A stretch of DNA of 64,000 nucleotides, from assembly GCA_947623455.1 (NCBI GenBank), contig OX392528.1, positions 54,888,322-54,952,321 of the forward strand, written 5' to 3'. Made by a program: the position numbers and the translations under genes. The stretch is from Mimachlamys varia (Eukaryota > Mollusca > Bivalvia > Pectinida > Pectinidae). The notes below the pieces were generated by a model. It did no database searches and was not told the origin of the DNA. It worked only from the letters and a program-made list of their open reading frames with translations. Below are positions 10,001 to 19,190 of the stretch, in pieces (positions within the stretch are counted from its first letter, which is position 1; each line of letters begins with the position of its first letter).

Positions 10001-13000
10001 TGATGACGTCAAGAATTATCGTCCGATATCCTTATTGAGTGTCTTAGGAAAAGTTTTTGAACGATGTATATTCAAACACTTGTATAATTTCCTTCATCAA
10101 AATAGTCTTCTCACCAGCTGTCAAGCAGGGTTCATACCCGGTGATTCCACCATTAATCAATTAATTAGTATATCTAATGACTTTGGTAAAGCTCTAGATT
10201 CAGGAAAAGAAATCCGTGCAGTATTTTGCGACATTAGTAAAGCTTTCGATCGTGTCTGGCATCGAGGCCTTCTTTTCAAACTTCAAAGATTAGGTATATG
10301 TGGGAAGCTGCTATCTTGGTTTGCAGATTATCTTCTTGACAGAAAACAGAGAGTTATATTAAACAGTTGTAGTTCTAATTGGGAATCTGTTAATGCCGGA
10401 GTACCCCAAGGTTCTATCCTTGGGCCTCTGCTATTTTTAGTGTATATCAATGACATTGTTTCCGACATACATTCCATTATAAAATTGTTTGCCGACGATA
10501 CGCCTTTGTATATGGTTGTTGATAATCCTATACTGACACATGAACTATTAGAATCGGACTTAGAAAAAATCAATGCATGGTCTCGCCAGTGGCTTGTAGT
10601 TTTTAATCCAAATAAATCGGAAACCATCACTATAAGTAGAAAAAGAAACCCACCAAATCACCCCAATCTTCATATGAACCAAGTTCCAATCAATAACGTA
10701 TCCTTCCATCAGCATCTCGGAATTTTTTTCTCTTCAAACGGCAGTTGGATAGACCATGTCAACTACATTATCTCTAAAACGTCACCTAAACTAAATTTCT
10801 TGCGAACATTAAAGTTCCAACTAGATAGAAATACTCTACAAACAATATATTTTTCATTTATAAGACCTTTACTTGAGTATGGCGATATTGTGTGGGGAAA
10901 TATACCATATGAGTTAGAGAAGAAACTTGAAAACTTCAATATTGAAGCAGCCCGAATTGTAGCAGGTGCAACCAAATTAGTAAGCATTGAAAAACTTTTC
11001 AAAGAATTAGGCTGGGTCAACTTATTCGAACGAAGGCAAATCCATAAAATTATCCAGTTCCATAAAATGTTTTATCAATATACACCAGAATACCTAAACA
11101 GCCTTATCCCAAGTACTGTATCTGAAGGTCACCGGTATGATACTAGGAACTCGGATTATACCTTTATTACGCCAATATTATGCAAAACCTCCTTTTATAA
11201 ACATTCTTTTCTTCCTTCTGTTATAGATCAATGGAATAATCTTCCCAAAAATATCCGCTCAAATCCTTCTACTACCTCTTTAAAATCTTACCTTGATAAG
11301 CAAACCACTCCGAAAACACCTAATTATTATAGTTTTGGTACCCGCAAGGGCCAAATATATCATTCACGATTACGAATGGAGTGTAGCTCTTTAAATGGCC
11401 ATCTATTTGCTAAAAATATTTCTCCATCTCCCTTATGTATATGTGGTAAAGTTGAGGACAATAAGCATTTTTTGTTAGAATGTAAAAGATACGATAAAAT
11501 AAGAAGACGCTACCTACACTGTATGACTTTTAATATAAATCTTGAACTTTTGCTTTTTGGAGACAAATCTTTTTCTTTAGCTGATAATAAAATAATATTT
11601 TTAGCCGTGCAAAATTATATACTTAAAACTGGTAGGTTTTCTACAATAGATTAATAAGACATGCAACATCTATAATAGGATTGAATTTCACCCCATAACT
11701 TTACTTTGTATATGTTTAAACAATTAATTATTAGTAGTTACTGGTAACACGTGTACCATTGAGAGTTTGTGTATAAATGGTGTTAACAAGTACTGAAGAT
11801 ACAAGTTGCTGTTTAGTCCTGGTGATAGGTTTACATAAGTGTCTGCGACACTTGTTCCTATTTTCCATTGTCATTCTGTTATTTGTTTAAATTGCTTATA
11901 ATGAAATAAAAGAAAGTTTAAACTAAATGAGTACGTGGTTGGGTAGTGCTAGTAAATGTAGAATGTTAGATGTGAGCGCCAAAATGGCAGCACCGGTTGT
12001 ATGCTCCCCCAGGGAGTTGAGAACGATATTGGCTGGTTGCTAATTATTATCATATAACCACCGATAATAATTTGTGAACCGCTGTTATACAACCCATAGA
12101 TTGTAATAACGCGGTATACTGTAAACCAACTTATTTTTGCCGTGACCTATTTTCGCGTTTTCATATGAAACGACTATTTCGCGGCGATTTAATTTTGCGA
12201 TAAGTACGGTTGTAAATCCTATTTACTGTACAGTACAGTACTCTTACAGTTGGCATACCTATGATTGAAACTTTTTCGCGACGATTGATTTTTGCGAATT
12301 TTAATCACCCGCGAAAGTTAATCGCACGCGAAAATAAGTTGGTTTACAGTATTAGAACCTCGAGTTATTTTTATTATTTAATTCCAATGTGGGGGGAGGG
12401 GGATGGGGAAGCTTTCCCACGCCAAAGTAAGAATATAAACAGCTCAGCTCTCCACACACACATTATCTTCTCTGCTCCATGAAGAATATCTCGGCAAAAA
12501 ATCTTACACTGTGTAAGCTGTTTAATGTTACTGCGATTGGGGATATTATTTTCTATGAAATATAAAGATGCGTTTGACTTATAGGGATTTAGATCAACAA
12601 GCAGAATGTATTCCCGTTATACAAAATATAACTTTATTCATGTTTTATGAACACCATGTGCCTCTTTGCATTGTTAACTCACAGTAGGATGCTGAGAGCA
12701 GCAGCAGCAGCAGCCCTTCTCTTAATCTTGTCGAATTACCTTCCCTTAAAATATTACATTTATTGATGCTTGGCCCAAGTAGATCTTTTGAATTGCAACT
12801 GATCTTGCCGATGGCTCTCCCTAGTCTCCCATGGGCGGGGCTATGATAATTGTCAATATTATGAATTGTAAATTTTGATCTTCAGGTGGCTTCTCTATGG
12901 GCGGGGCTATGGCGTTGCAACTTGCTTACAGATTTCATCGTGATGTGGCAGGCGTATTCGCTTTATCCTCTTTTCTAAATAATGGATCAGCCGTGTATAA

Positions 13001-13411
13001 GGTATGTCACACTTGACAACAGAGAAAAAATATAATAGAAATTCTAAAAGACCTTGTAGTATAACTCTGTTTATTGTTCTAACTACCATCATTCCAAGCC
13101 TAAAGCTTTATTTGAAGTGTTACTGAAGTATATTTGTTTGAGTGACAACGTAGGTCGGTTTAATGATGTTTGTATTTATGTTCCAGGAGCTTGAGGCCCT
13201 CCCCGAAAACTCCAAATTACCTCCCCTGTTCTATTGCCAAGGCGATAGAGACGACCTCGCACTTCCGGTCTGGGCTGAAAACACATTCACTCAACTCTCT
13301 TCAGTAGGGGTCAAAGGCATATTTAAAAAATACCCAATACATCACGAATTAAACAGAGCTGAGTTAGGCGCGCTTAAAACTTGGATAAATGAGCGAATTC
13401 CAGAGAGTTGA
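4025..13411 (+). CDS. LYPLAL1: Lysophospholipase-like protein 1 (acyl-protein thioesterase family), 5 exons
   Basis: Cytosolic serine alpha/beta hydrolase of the acyl-protein thioesterase family; in vertebrates LYPLAL1 is a short-chain esterase linked to depalmitoylation. Coding exons are 4025-4118, 5707-5806, 6901-7070, 12886-13001 and 13187-13411. All introns are GT-AG and the phases close exactly to 234 aa (human 237). The N-terminal part has the HGSGDTG oxyanion-hole strand, with the Gly codon split over exons 1 and 2. The nucleophile elbow GFSMG puts the catalytic Ser at 125, at the start of exon 4. Asp182 (CQGDRDD) and His213 (YPIHHEL) complete the triad. The start ATG opens the only exon that supplies the HGS strand. 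Intron 3 (5.8 kb) carries a same-sense non-LTR retrotransposon and a MITE; intron 2 starts with a TIR element. The active site is intact, so the gene looks functional. Confidence 0.95.
4511..4533. repeat. Short perfect hairpin
   Basis: CCACGGACT and AGTCCGTGG form a 9-bp perfect stem with a 5-base loop in LYPLAL1 intron 1. A partial match (cacggacttagatag) occurs near 43863, so it may be a leftover of a fold-back element. Confidence 0.5.
5197..5444 (-). mobile_element. tRNA-derived SINE (family 1)
   Basis: Minus-strand copy of the SINE at 1087. Read in reverse it has the ggttcggctttgc-like box B, the gtggaaaa body and the tail ending in aattgttgtaaaat. It lies in LYPLAL1 intron 1, antisense to the gene. 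Confidence 0.75.
5864..6211. mobile_element. TIR element, 9-bp TSD (CCTCGATAT family)
   Basis: The ends are inverted: CCTCGATATACAGGGGTTAC on the left and GTAACCCCTGGATATCGAGG on the right. The flanking 9-mer taccttctc occurs at 5855-5863 and 6212-6220. The internal sequence has no recognisable gene. It sits 58 bp after the splice donor of LYPLAL1 exon 2. The element at 42194-42736 shares its termini and carries an ORF. Confidence 0.8.
6425..6545 (-). mobile_element. Probable family-1 SINE fragment
   Basis: Scattered matches to the body of the family-1 SINE (ttggccc, cccacgtggt, cagggaag) in the same order as the minus-strand copies. It is strongly diverged and lacks the promoter part. Confidence 0.35.
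7105..7310 (+). mobile_element. Possible tRNA-derived SINE (third type)
   Basis: Just downstream of LYPLAL1 exon 3 there is a tRNA-like stretch (gccggcctcgtgatcgaag, then gggttacgagttcgagtat) that could be box A and box B of a SINE. It is unlike families 1 and 2. No second copy is in the window, so the call rests on the promoter-like motifs alone. Confidence 0.4.
7809..8114 (+). CDS. Hydrophobic leader ORF of the retrotransposon, closed by in-frame TAG
   Basis: 101-codon ORF whose ATG sits in a strong Kozak-like context (accaccATG). It is rich in Phe, Ile, Leu, Val and Tyr, with two or three stretches that could span a membrane (about residues 8-25, 31-50 and 80-95). It ends in TAG at 8112-8114, directly abutting the ATG of the main ORF and in the same reading frame. 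The pair therefore reads as one ORF of about 1281 codons broken by one stop. Either the stop is a recent mutation or read-through that joins it to the main ORF, or this is a separate small protein. No database family is recognised. Confidence 0.55.
   Translation: MTIGGNIPHFVKFFVCYFPISQVYGASVKHAPLLFTFLFILSMLGCCVHIHVVYSYIYMHVIPKSLFICIDLPLSHLSNCLNVFTIYTLVHFDKVYHTGIT
8115..11654 (+). CDS. Non-LTR retrotransposon polyprotein with 2A motif, APE endonuclease and reverse transcriptase
   Basis: 1179-aa ORF that mobilises the element by target-primed reverse transcription. Residues 75-100 are a long hydrophobic segment. It runs directly into a 2A ribosome-skipping motif, GDVEINPGP (residues 102-110; skip expected between Gly109 and Pro110). 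The APE-type endonuclease spans about 133-350, with LNVQSL, TETW and GDFN (269-272). The reverse transcriptase spans about 605-870, with [25 protein letters not shown] and FADD (792-795). Near the C-terminus there is a CxC-x7-H-x4-C knuckle (residues 1108-1123). No frameshift or stop interrupts the ORF, so the enzyme part could be active. 2A motifs at the N-terminus of APE-type non-LTR elements are known from several invertebrates; here the motif is seen directly and its activity is inferred. Confidence 0.93.
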   Translation: MPLNNIVCRTRVGVFYSKASRLSNKYLISSYNEGLVSILYVIHGAKALPILIYLLVIVSGIKSVNVLSDRDHNNLNIGSVLVFILSLAFSFLVIILLLFISGDVEINPGPTSDSVSTSSLDLSEDFSNVGKFSFVHLNVQSLKHKLDILHTELSECSILSFTETWLHESDSDITVNIPGYHNPVCFYRNDRAGGGVSVYVSNELIFKSRYDLNVDGVESVWIEISFKKSHILFGTFYRPPNSNIQLWSKIEQSIDRAFNTGISDIVITGDFNVNLLQNHPHKGHLCDIINTYNLTQLVNECTNFTENTSSMLDLILVSNRSILQRTFVGESFLDQPLRYHCPVFGIFNVTKSMAKPFNRKIWLYKYADFGKYKKLVSDTDWSFLDSDDIDESCKKLTNVLDSISRDCIPSKTIMVKSRDLPWMCHAIRKLITKRKKIHKKAKQTNLNHDWLEFKNIRNKCVNLIKQTKVKYFKKLSSELSVPNRSKSWWKILAKFTSKDTGKTNIPVISSEGTLYNEDNDKANLFNIYFSSQSRVDDSATLLPEDNSCISPTKLNHIMLTYNDVKDVLVNLDPSKAVGPDLVNPRVLKETADVLCIPLATFFNKCLSMSKCPSSWKKANVIPVYKKGKRDDVKNYRPISLLSVLGKVFERCIFKHLYNFLHQNSLLTSCQAGFIPGDSTINQLISISNDFGKALDSGKEIRAVFCDISKAFDRVWHRGLLFKLQRLGICGKLLSWFADYLLDRKQRVILNSCSSNWESVNAGVPQGSILGPLLFLVYINDIVSDIHSIIKLFADDTPLYMVVDNPILTHELLESDLEKINAWSRQWLVVFNPNKSETITISRKRNPPNHPNLHMNQVPINNVSFHQHLGIFFSSNGSWIDHVNYIISKTSPKLNFLRTLKFQLDRNTLQTIYFSFIRPLLEYGDIVWGNIPYELEKKLENFNIEAARIVAGATKLVSIEKLFKELGWVNLFERRQIHKIIQFHKMFYQYTPEYLNSLIPSTVSEGHRYDTRNSDYTFITPILCKTSFYKHSFLPSVIDQWNNLPKNIRSNPSTTSLKSYLDKQTTPKTPNYYSFGTRKGQIYHSRLRMECSSLNGHLFAKNISPSPLCICGKVEDNKHFLLECKRYDKIRRRYLHCMTFNINLELLLFGDKSFSLADNKIIFLAVQNYILKTGRFSTID
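12119..12349. mobile_element. MITE with CTGTAAACCAACTT ends, TA target
   Basis: The left end CTGTAAACCAACTTATTT is repeated inverted at the right (AAATAAGTTGGTTTACAG). TA dinucleotides flank both ends. The interior has several CG-containing 'ttttcgcg' motifs and no ORF. A TA TSD fits Tc1/mariner-type MITEs (inference). Confidence 0.75.
12831..12845 (+). repeat. Intronic micro-duplication of LYPLAL1 exon 4 start
   Basis: The 15-mer atgggcggggctatg occurs here and again at 12896-12910, where it encodes part of the catalytic elbow of LYPLAL1. Both copies are preceded by similar sequence (gatctt, then a ggct/ctc-rich run). The upstream copy has stops in the homologous frame (TAG at 12821) and no matching acceptor, so it is not an alternative exon. 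Confidence 0.6.
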
Positions 13412-13515
13412 AAAGCGACGTAGAATCATGGGGAAGAATGTGTTTGTGTCTGTGAATGTTGGACAGAAGGACAAAAATACTGTTTTTTTAATGTACAGTG
13501 TACAATATTAAGATG

Positions 13516-13521
13516 AATAAA
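13516..13521 (+). terminator. Candidate LYPLAL1 polyadenylation signal
   Basis: AATAAA, 105 bases after the LYPLAL1 stop codon, followed within about 30 bases by a T-rich stretch. It is the first canonical signal downstream of the gene. Confidence 0.6.
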
Positions 13522-13844
13522 ATGTCTGTACTTTTTGCGTAAGATTTTATTGTCGATGCACTACATTCAATAATATACCGTTTATAATTTCATTTTCTTT
13601 ATAAATATACATTGCTCAATTTTAAATCCTGGTTTTGTTCTCCGATGACAAAAGTTCTATTTTCTTCTTTAAATATACTGTGCCATTCTACACTCCATCA
13701 TAACAAATATTTTAAATGAGAATAAAAATATGGAACATCTTTGATTTAAACAATGAATTTGATGCTTATTCAAATATATGATATCATATAGTTTTGAAGT
13801 CGCAGGAACACGTCTATCAAAAATGTTTGAACTCAAATGAAGAT

Positions 13845-14005
13845 AATGTAAATGTGTGATGTTTAAGGTAATATGAATACATTTAAGTGTTATTTCAATT
13901 TTAAAATTTAGGTATGTCTCGTAATGTAATTAAATGTAAATGTGTGATGTTTAAGGTAATATGAATACATTTAAATGTAATTTCAATTTAAAATTTCAGG
14001 TAGGT
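13845..14005. repeat. 88-bp tandem duplication
   Basis: Two adjacent copies starting aatgtaaatgtgtgatgttt at 13845 and 13933, differing by small substitutions. Non-coding, downstream of LYPLAL1. Confidence 0.8.
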
Positions 14006-14213
14006 CTCGCTTTCATACAACATGTACATGTACATAAGCTTGTGACGAAATGACTAAACACAAAAAATAGGATTATGCAAGCTTTTTCACCAACACATTC
14101 AAGATTCTAAAAGTGGTAATTTAATTGGTTAAACCAAGAGGTCACCAAAACAAGACCTCATATGGGACGTTGTCAGATCCTTAGATAACGAAAAGAGAAT
14201 AGGGATCTGCATT

Positions 14214-14516
14214 TTGATTAAATCGATACTAGACCCACTGAGGCTAAGCTAGATGTTTTCAGCGCTGTTTTATTTTAATCAAATCGATACTAGACCCACT
14301 GAGGCTAAACTCGATGTTTTCAGCGCTGTTTTATTTTAATCAAATCGATACTAGACCCACTGAGGCTAAGCTAGATGTTTTCAGCGCTGTTTTATTTTAA
14401 TCAAATCGATACTAGACCCACTGAGGCTAAGCTAGATGTTTTCAGCGCTGTTTTATTTTAATCAAATCGATACTTGACCCACTGAGGCTAAGCTAGATGT
14501 TTTCAGCGCTGTTTTT
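14214..14516. repeat. Five-copy 61-bp tandem repeat
   Basis: The motif aatcgatactagacccactg starts at 14221, 14282, 14343, 14404 and 14465, a constant period of 61 bp with near-identical copies. Each unit also contains ttttcagcgctg. The high identity suggests recent expansion or gene conversion. No gene is associated. Confidence 0.92.
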
Positions 14517-15127
14517 AGTCAAGACATCGGACATTTGACCATTTGCTTGATAATGGAAATCAGACGTTTTCAATAGCTCGCAAAATCTGTAAGTAGGACT
14601 CGCGATCTTTTCGCGGTTAGAATGAGATGTTAAATGCACACAAAACACACCAGGGTGATGCAGTCCTAGTAAATAAATGAACTGACAGAACACTGGCACT
14701 CTTGATAGCATATGTCAATCGTGGTGTATTGTAAATGACCGGTGTTTGTTTACTTAGAGCATAAAGGTCAATGTCTCAAGCTAGAATGTACTTCATAGCA
14801 CTGACATATCGACAAGGACACCGCCCAATGTCCACTGAATATAAGATGTGGTGAAGAATAATTAAGATTTTGAAGAACTATTAATAAAGCATTACACATG
14901 CTTCTAAATATTAAACCAGGGACCATTGTTAAAAAGTGTCGCGCGCTCCTTGAAATGGTCAATCCCAATTCAAATTGGGTGTAATTTCCTTTAAAACGCA
15001 TGTATTTTTACAAGCGATTCGGCGAACGTTGATAAGTCGTTAGCCTCAAAAACATTAAACCGGTTATCTGGATCGCTCTGTGCAAGATTTCTAACCGCCA
15101 ATCAAAGAAGTAGATAATAAGTATTAT
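14517..15127. other. Unassigned non-coding stretch
   Basis: About 600 bases between the 61-bp array and the next TIR element. No conserved coding region is seen; the short open frames here lack any recognisable motif. Confidence 0.4.
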
Positions 15128-15136
15128 ATTAAGGAA

Positions 15137-15557
15137 TATCGCCGGAAGCCCACGGTACACTTCCCTTTCTTTTGCACACCGTGGGCTAAAACAGACAGGT
15201 AATCTCATGTCCTCGAATAGATTTCTATTCGGAGATTTCGACCAATCAGAATGGTCGTTTCTCGTGTCATTCGGTTAGATAGTTTAACCTTGGTATATTT
15301 CTGTAAGCATGACACCGATGTCAATGTCAGGTAGGACTAATTGTCACTAATTATATTGTTCAAACATAACCGTACACAGCCCACAGGATTTCCTGACAGG
15401 CGATGCCGCCACCATGTTGGTTTGTATCGTAGAGCTACAAACAGGATATCCCATCTGGATGTAGCCACAGATGAAAGAAGCGATAATTCTGGCTACTGTT
15501 TTGGTGCGAAAACGAGATTACCTGTCTGTTTTAGCCCACGGTATTCTTCCGACGATG
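15137..15557. mobile_element. TIR element of the CATCGTCGGAA family
   Basis: The terminal inverted repeats include gcccacggta and acagacaggtaatctc (left) against the inverse on the right, ending ccgacgatg. Flanking 9-mers attaaggaa (15128-15136) and attaaagac (15558-15566) match at 7 of 9 positions, a decayed TSD. The interior (gatgccgccaccatg, ggatgtagccacagatgaaa) is shared with 17171-17511, and the ggatgtag segment also with 51479-52435. Confidence 0.75.
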
Positions 15558-16082
15558 ATTAAAGACATAGATAAGCCAACGTTAACTATAAATGTCATGC
15601 TCAATTTTATTTATTATATACTTAGCTATTATTTTACTCTGTCTGCTTCAGCTCTGCTGAATGTAGTGGACGATGATGTCATCACATACGTACTGAAGGT
15701 CCGCCGTTCTAGCCAACTGGTGCTCATGTGTTCGAATGACTGCCACATAATGCTTCCGAGAACTTACTCGAGCATAACAATTGCCAACCTTGATTTCGGT
15801 GAAGGTATAATGACAGGAATGCTGTAGCTTCTAGCTTCAATGGGGGAAGAGAATGCAATTTTTCGTTTAATGATGTATAGATAAACCCTGTTCAAATAAT
15901 TAGTTTCTCTCCGCTATAAACTTACGTAACACGAGGAGTGTTGTAAACGTACAGTTTAACAGGAAGGAAATTGCTGATGTCAGCCACAATGATTTGAGGT
16001 CCAAATTTTCAGTTTACATGCCTGCCGCCTCCAGGCAAAAACGTTTCTAATAAAACAGATAAAAACACTGGATTTTCTAGAA

Positions 16083-16201
16083 GCTGTTTATACGGGCAAT
16101 ATTACCGTTTTAATTCGTGGTACTCGGCATTGGTTTGTAATGTTTCAAAATCAATGCCTACTAGCACTAATTGAAACGTTCCTATTGCCCGTATAAACAG
16201 C
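16083..16201. mobile_element. Fold-back MITE of about 120 bp
   Basis: gctgtttatacgggcaat at the left and attgcccgtataaacagc at the right form a perfect 18-bp terminal pairing. The inner arms (attaccgttttaatt against aattgaaacgttcct, and so on) also pair with a few mismatches. The loop lies around 16135. No TSD could be fixed. Confidence 0.75.
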
Positions 16202-17170
16202 AAGATAATATGGTGGGAGAAATACTGCCTCACTGGCAAGCCAGCGTTTCCAGTCAGGCGCGGTAACCCAGGGACTATAATAATAAAACCGAGTTCTTGT
16301 GACCTTGAATATGGGTCAAGGTAATTTCTTTTCGCAAACTTTGTTGGGCTTCATACAAGGAACCTTTCAGCCAAATATCATGCTTCTAAAGCTTTTGGTA
16401 AATCAGAAGAAGTCGTTTAAAGGTTTTAACCGATTTGACCCCTGTGACCTTGAATATCAGTCAATTTCTATTTATAGTAACAATAACCTTGTGTTTGACC
16501 GCAACAGGTTAAAACGCATACTAGTACAGGGGATGATGTTTGTGAACACTTTTGCGATGTTTCATGTCAATCGGTCAATAATTTCAGCCTGTAGAGCGGT
16601 GACGAACGTACGTACGGAAGATATCCCTATATACCACGACGACTCGTGGCGAGGGTATATTAAAACATATCTATGGTGATTTCATTCCTGATGTTGTGAG
16701 AATACTTTACTAATTCATTCGATTTTGTATTGTTGAAGTTACTTGTGTATAAAGCCGTTTAACATCAAGAACGACAAACAACTCGACAAGATTTTTGCCT
16801 TTTTCATGGTACAATTCATCCAAGATTTGAAGTTCAAGGAGCACTTATATAGAATCTAACACCTATGTATTCGAGTTGTTTCTTTTGAGTGACACAGCCT
16901 TATATAATAATACCAGGAAGTAACCAACCAGTTCAACTGGTACGGACTTTTGGCCTGGTCGTTTCATCTTGGCGCCCATAATCTAAATGTTTCAGACTCT
17001 CGCCCCACTAGTTCACTGGTTTCATTTATTATCTTTCCGTAAACTATTGCAACTTAACCTTATCAGTGCGTTTGTGTGTTGTGGTTTCACAATTACCGAT
17101 TTTCTTTTTTTAAATCCAACGTCGGGAACCCGCGAGACACTGTTGTATCGTTTATTTTTTGTGGCACTTG
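16202..17170. other. Non-coding stretch with a diverged dispersed repeat
   Basis: gaccttgaatat occurs twice about 147 bases apart (16301 and 16447), suggesting two diverged tandem units. A 126-codon open frame crosses this stretch but has no recognisable domain. No gene is supported. Confidence 0.4.
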
Positions 17171-17511
17171 GTTAGATCATTTGACCTTGATATATTTCTG
17201 TAGGCATGACGCTGATGTCAATGTCTGATACATTATTGTCCCATCTGTTGTTCAAACACAATCCACAAGTTTTCTTGGAAGGCGATGCCGCCGCCATTTT
17301 GGTGTGTATTGTATACCTACAAATGGGATTTCCCGACCGGATGTAGCCACGGATGAAAGAAGCGATATGATTTCCCGACCGGATGTAGCCACGGATGAAA
17401 GAAGCGATATGATTGGCTACAATTTTTAGTACGATGGCAATATTCTCCGTCTGTTCCAGTCCACAGGACACAAAGGTAAGATCAGTGTCACGTGGGCTTC
17501 CGACGACGATG
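17171..17511. mobile_element. Truncated TIR element with internal 42-bp duplication
   Basis: Same interior and right end (ttccgacgacgatg) as the element at 15137-15557, but the left terminus is missing. A segment around gatttcccgaccggatgtag is present twice in tandem (about 17328 and 17370). Confidence 0.7.
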
Positions 17512-17520
17512 ATTTAATTA

Positions 17521-18339
17521 CAGCCCTGGTTCCTATTTCAGTGTTACGTGCTACCTCGTGACAGGTCTGGTTTAATTTGTGTGTCTGTCATGTGTTAATA
17601 TATTCCGTCACAATTGTGCCCTATGGAACACCAATATCACAACAAATATAGTCTTTCTCGTAAAACATAGTGTAACCAAAAGACGAACAAGTTTTGTTCA
17701 CTTACGATCTTTCCTTGTCGCGTACATGCTGTGGATAGGACTTTTCAAGATGGTTATCCGGTCAGAAACGAAAAGGTAGGCTCTCGTTTTTAATCAACAA
17801 TATTCATACTTGATATCCTTATTAGAGTAATGACAATCAGTACCTTTTCATATGATTTTGCTAAGGATCGGTCTCATAATTTGGATATACTACATGAAGG
17901 GTGAAAAATCTGATAATACCAAAGCGTCTATTTAACCAAAATTGGAACTCAATTGATTAAATTAGGGACAGAATATGAACAAAATAAAGAATAACACGGA
18001 GACGTTTGAATACAGGTCACATCTAGGGACAAAAGGGAGTCTCATTGTTATTGCAAAATCCAAGATGGCCGCCTATCGGATAAATTCATTTTCGAATAAG
18101 TCCGCATATTAGACAATGCATAACTAAGGCCAGGGTGAATCTTCACGTGGAATTGGAAAATGACCTATTTAGTATTTCCCAAGGAATTGAGATATAATAT
18201 AGAATACAAAATATAACTGTCAAAATCCTAGATGGCGCCTATATTGCTTTTTAAATCAGTCCGAAAATGGGACAACGCACAACTTAATATTTCTGATATA
18301 TAATAATTGTTTTGTTGAGTTCGGAGGAACGAATTTCCA
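17521..18339. other. Unassigned non-coding stretch
   Basis: AT-rich sequence with the phrase aaaatccaagatggcc and a diverged second copy (aaaatcctagatggcg) about 170 bases apart, so probably an old duplicated repeat. No coding region is recognised. Confidence 0.4.
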
Positions 18340-19190
18340 GTAGACTGTTGGCATTCCCATGGGAACAAATTGTGCCCCACTCTTAGCTCTTAGTTGTTGT
18401 TTTCATACGAGGCTGAATTTGTGGAAGGGCTAAGCAGGACAGGTAACAAAAACCTTGCCAATCTTTTAATTTCGTTAATCTATGAACAACAAGTTTGCAG
18501 ACCACGTCGATAGTATATACCCTTCTGAACTTGAAATTAATGACACAACATACTCTTCTACATCAGCTGCTTATCTCGATCTTTACTTAAACTATGACCA
18601 ACAAGGAGAGCTTACTACTAAGCCATACGATAAACGCGACGATTTCAATTTTCCGATCGTGAACTTTCCATTTCTTGATAGTAACATCCCTGTTTCTCCA
18701 ACGTATGATGTTTATATGTCGCAGTTGATTCGTTATTCTAGGGCTTGCTCCAAATATCGCGATTTTCGTGATCGATGTCGACTTTGACAAACAAACTAAC
18801 AACACTGGGATTCGAGAGATGCAGGTTTATCAGAACTATGGTTAAGTTGTATGGTCGCTATCTTTGTCTCATCGAAAATATTCTGTATCGTTATGTGATA
18901 TGAAGATGGACGTTTTTGAGTATGCTCATTAGTATGCTTACTTGTTGTGATTGACAATGACTCGGTTCTTATTTCGAGAACTTGATGTTTACTTGGATGT
19001 GATCAAGACTTACATGGCGGGTGTCGTCGACGAAGCAGAAGACGTTTTCTCTTCCGGAACACCTGGGTCCGGTCTCCATGTAAATCTTGTCTTTGTTCAT
19101 AATTTGCCCCTTGTTTAATCATTAAGATTTTGAGTTCGGATTAAGATTTTGTTAACGCTTCGATATTCTCGCAGTTTTGTTTACGGATTA
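18340..19190 (+). mobile_element. Dead reverse-transcriptase remnant, copy 2
   Basis: Translation gives IPMGTNCAPLLA near 18350, then after a frameshift and a deletion MNNKFADHVDSIYPSELE, and further on YDKRDDFNFPIVNFPF and VYMSQLIRYSRACSKYRDF. These are hallmarks of a reverse-transcriptase ORF widespread in invertebrate genomes. An open stretch of 101 codons (18482-18787) survives but is only the C-terminal part; the YIDDV box is lost here. It provides the empty-site comparison for the nested insertions at 1757-3400. Confidence 0.7.

Larger units (their letters stand above)
7740..11935 (+). mobile_element. CR1/L2-like non-LTR retrotransposon, nearly intact
   Basis: Autonomous LINE inserted in intron 3 of LYPLAL1 in the same sense as the gene. 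It has an upstream hydrophobic ORF (7809-8114), the main APE-endonuclease/reverse-transcriptase ORF (8115-11654), a 3' UTR of about 280 bp and an AATAAA at 11905-11910. The outer ends are approximate: no poly(A) tail or clear TSD was found, as is common for CR1/L2 elements, which end in short non-poly(A) tails. Clade assignment rests on the RT motifs and is inference. Confidence 0.85.

Noticed and set aside
14214..14516. Regular direct repeats as a CRISPR array
   Set aside because: The repeats are contiguous 61-bp units without unique spacers, in an animal genome with spliced genes.
15471..15827. 118-codon ORF on the plus strand
   Set aside because: Its first part is the right end of a TIR element found elsewhere; the frame simply runs out of the element.
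16299..16679. 126-codon ORF on the plus strand
   Set aside because: It overlaps a diverged dispersed repeat (gaccttgaat), has no recognisable domain and no flanking splice sites giving a longer homologous frame.
18482..18787. 101-codon ORF that could be taken for a host gene
   Set aside because: The same sequence occurs in other copies in the window and upstream it reads MGTNCAPLLA, so it is the tail of a broken reverse transcriptase.
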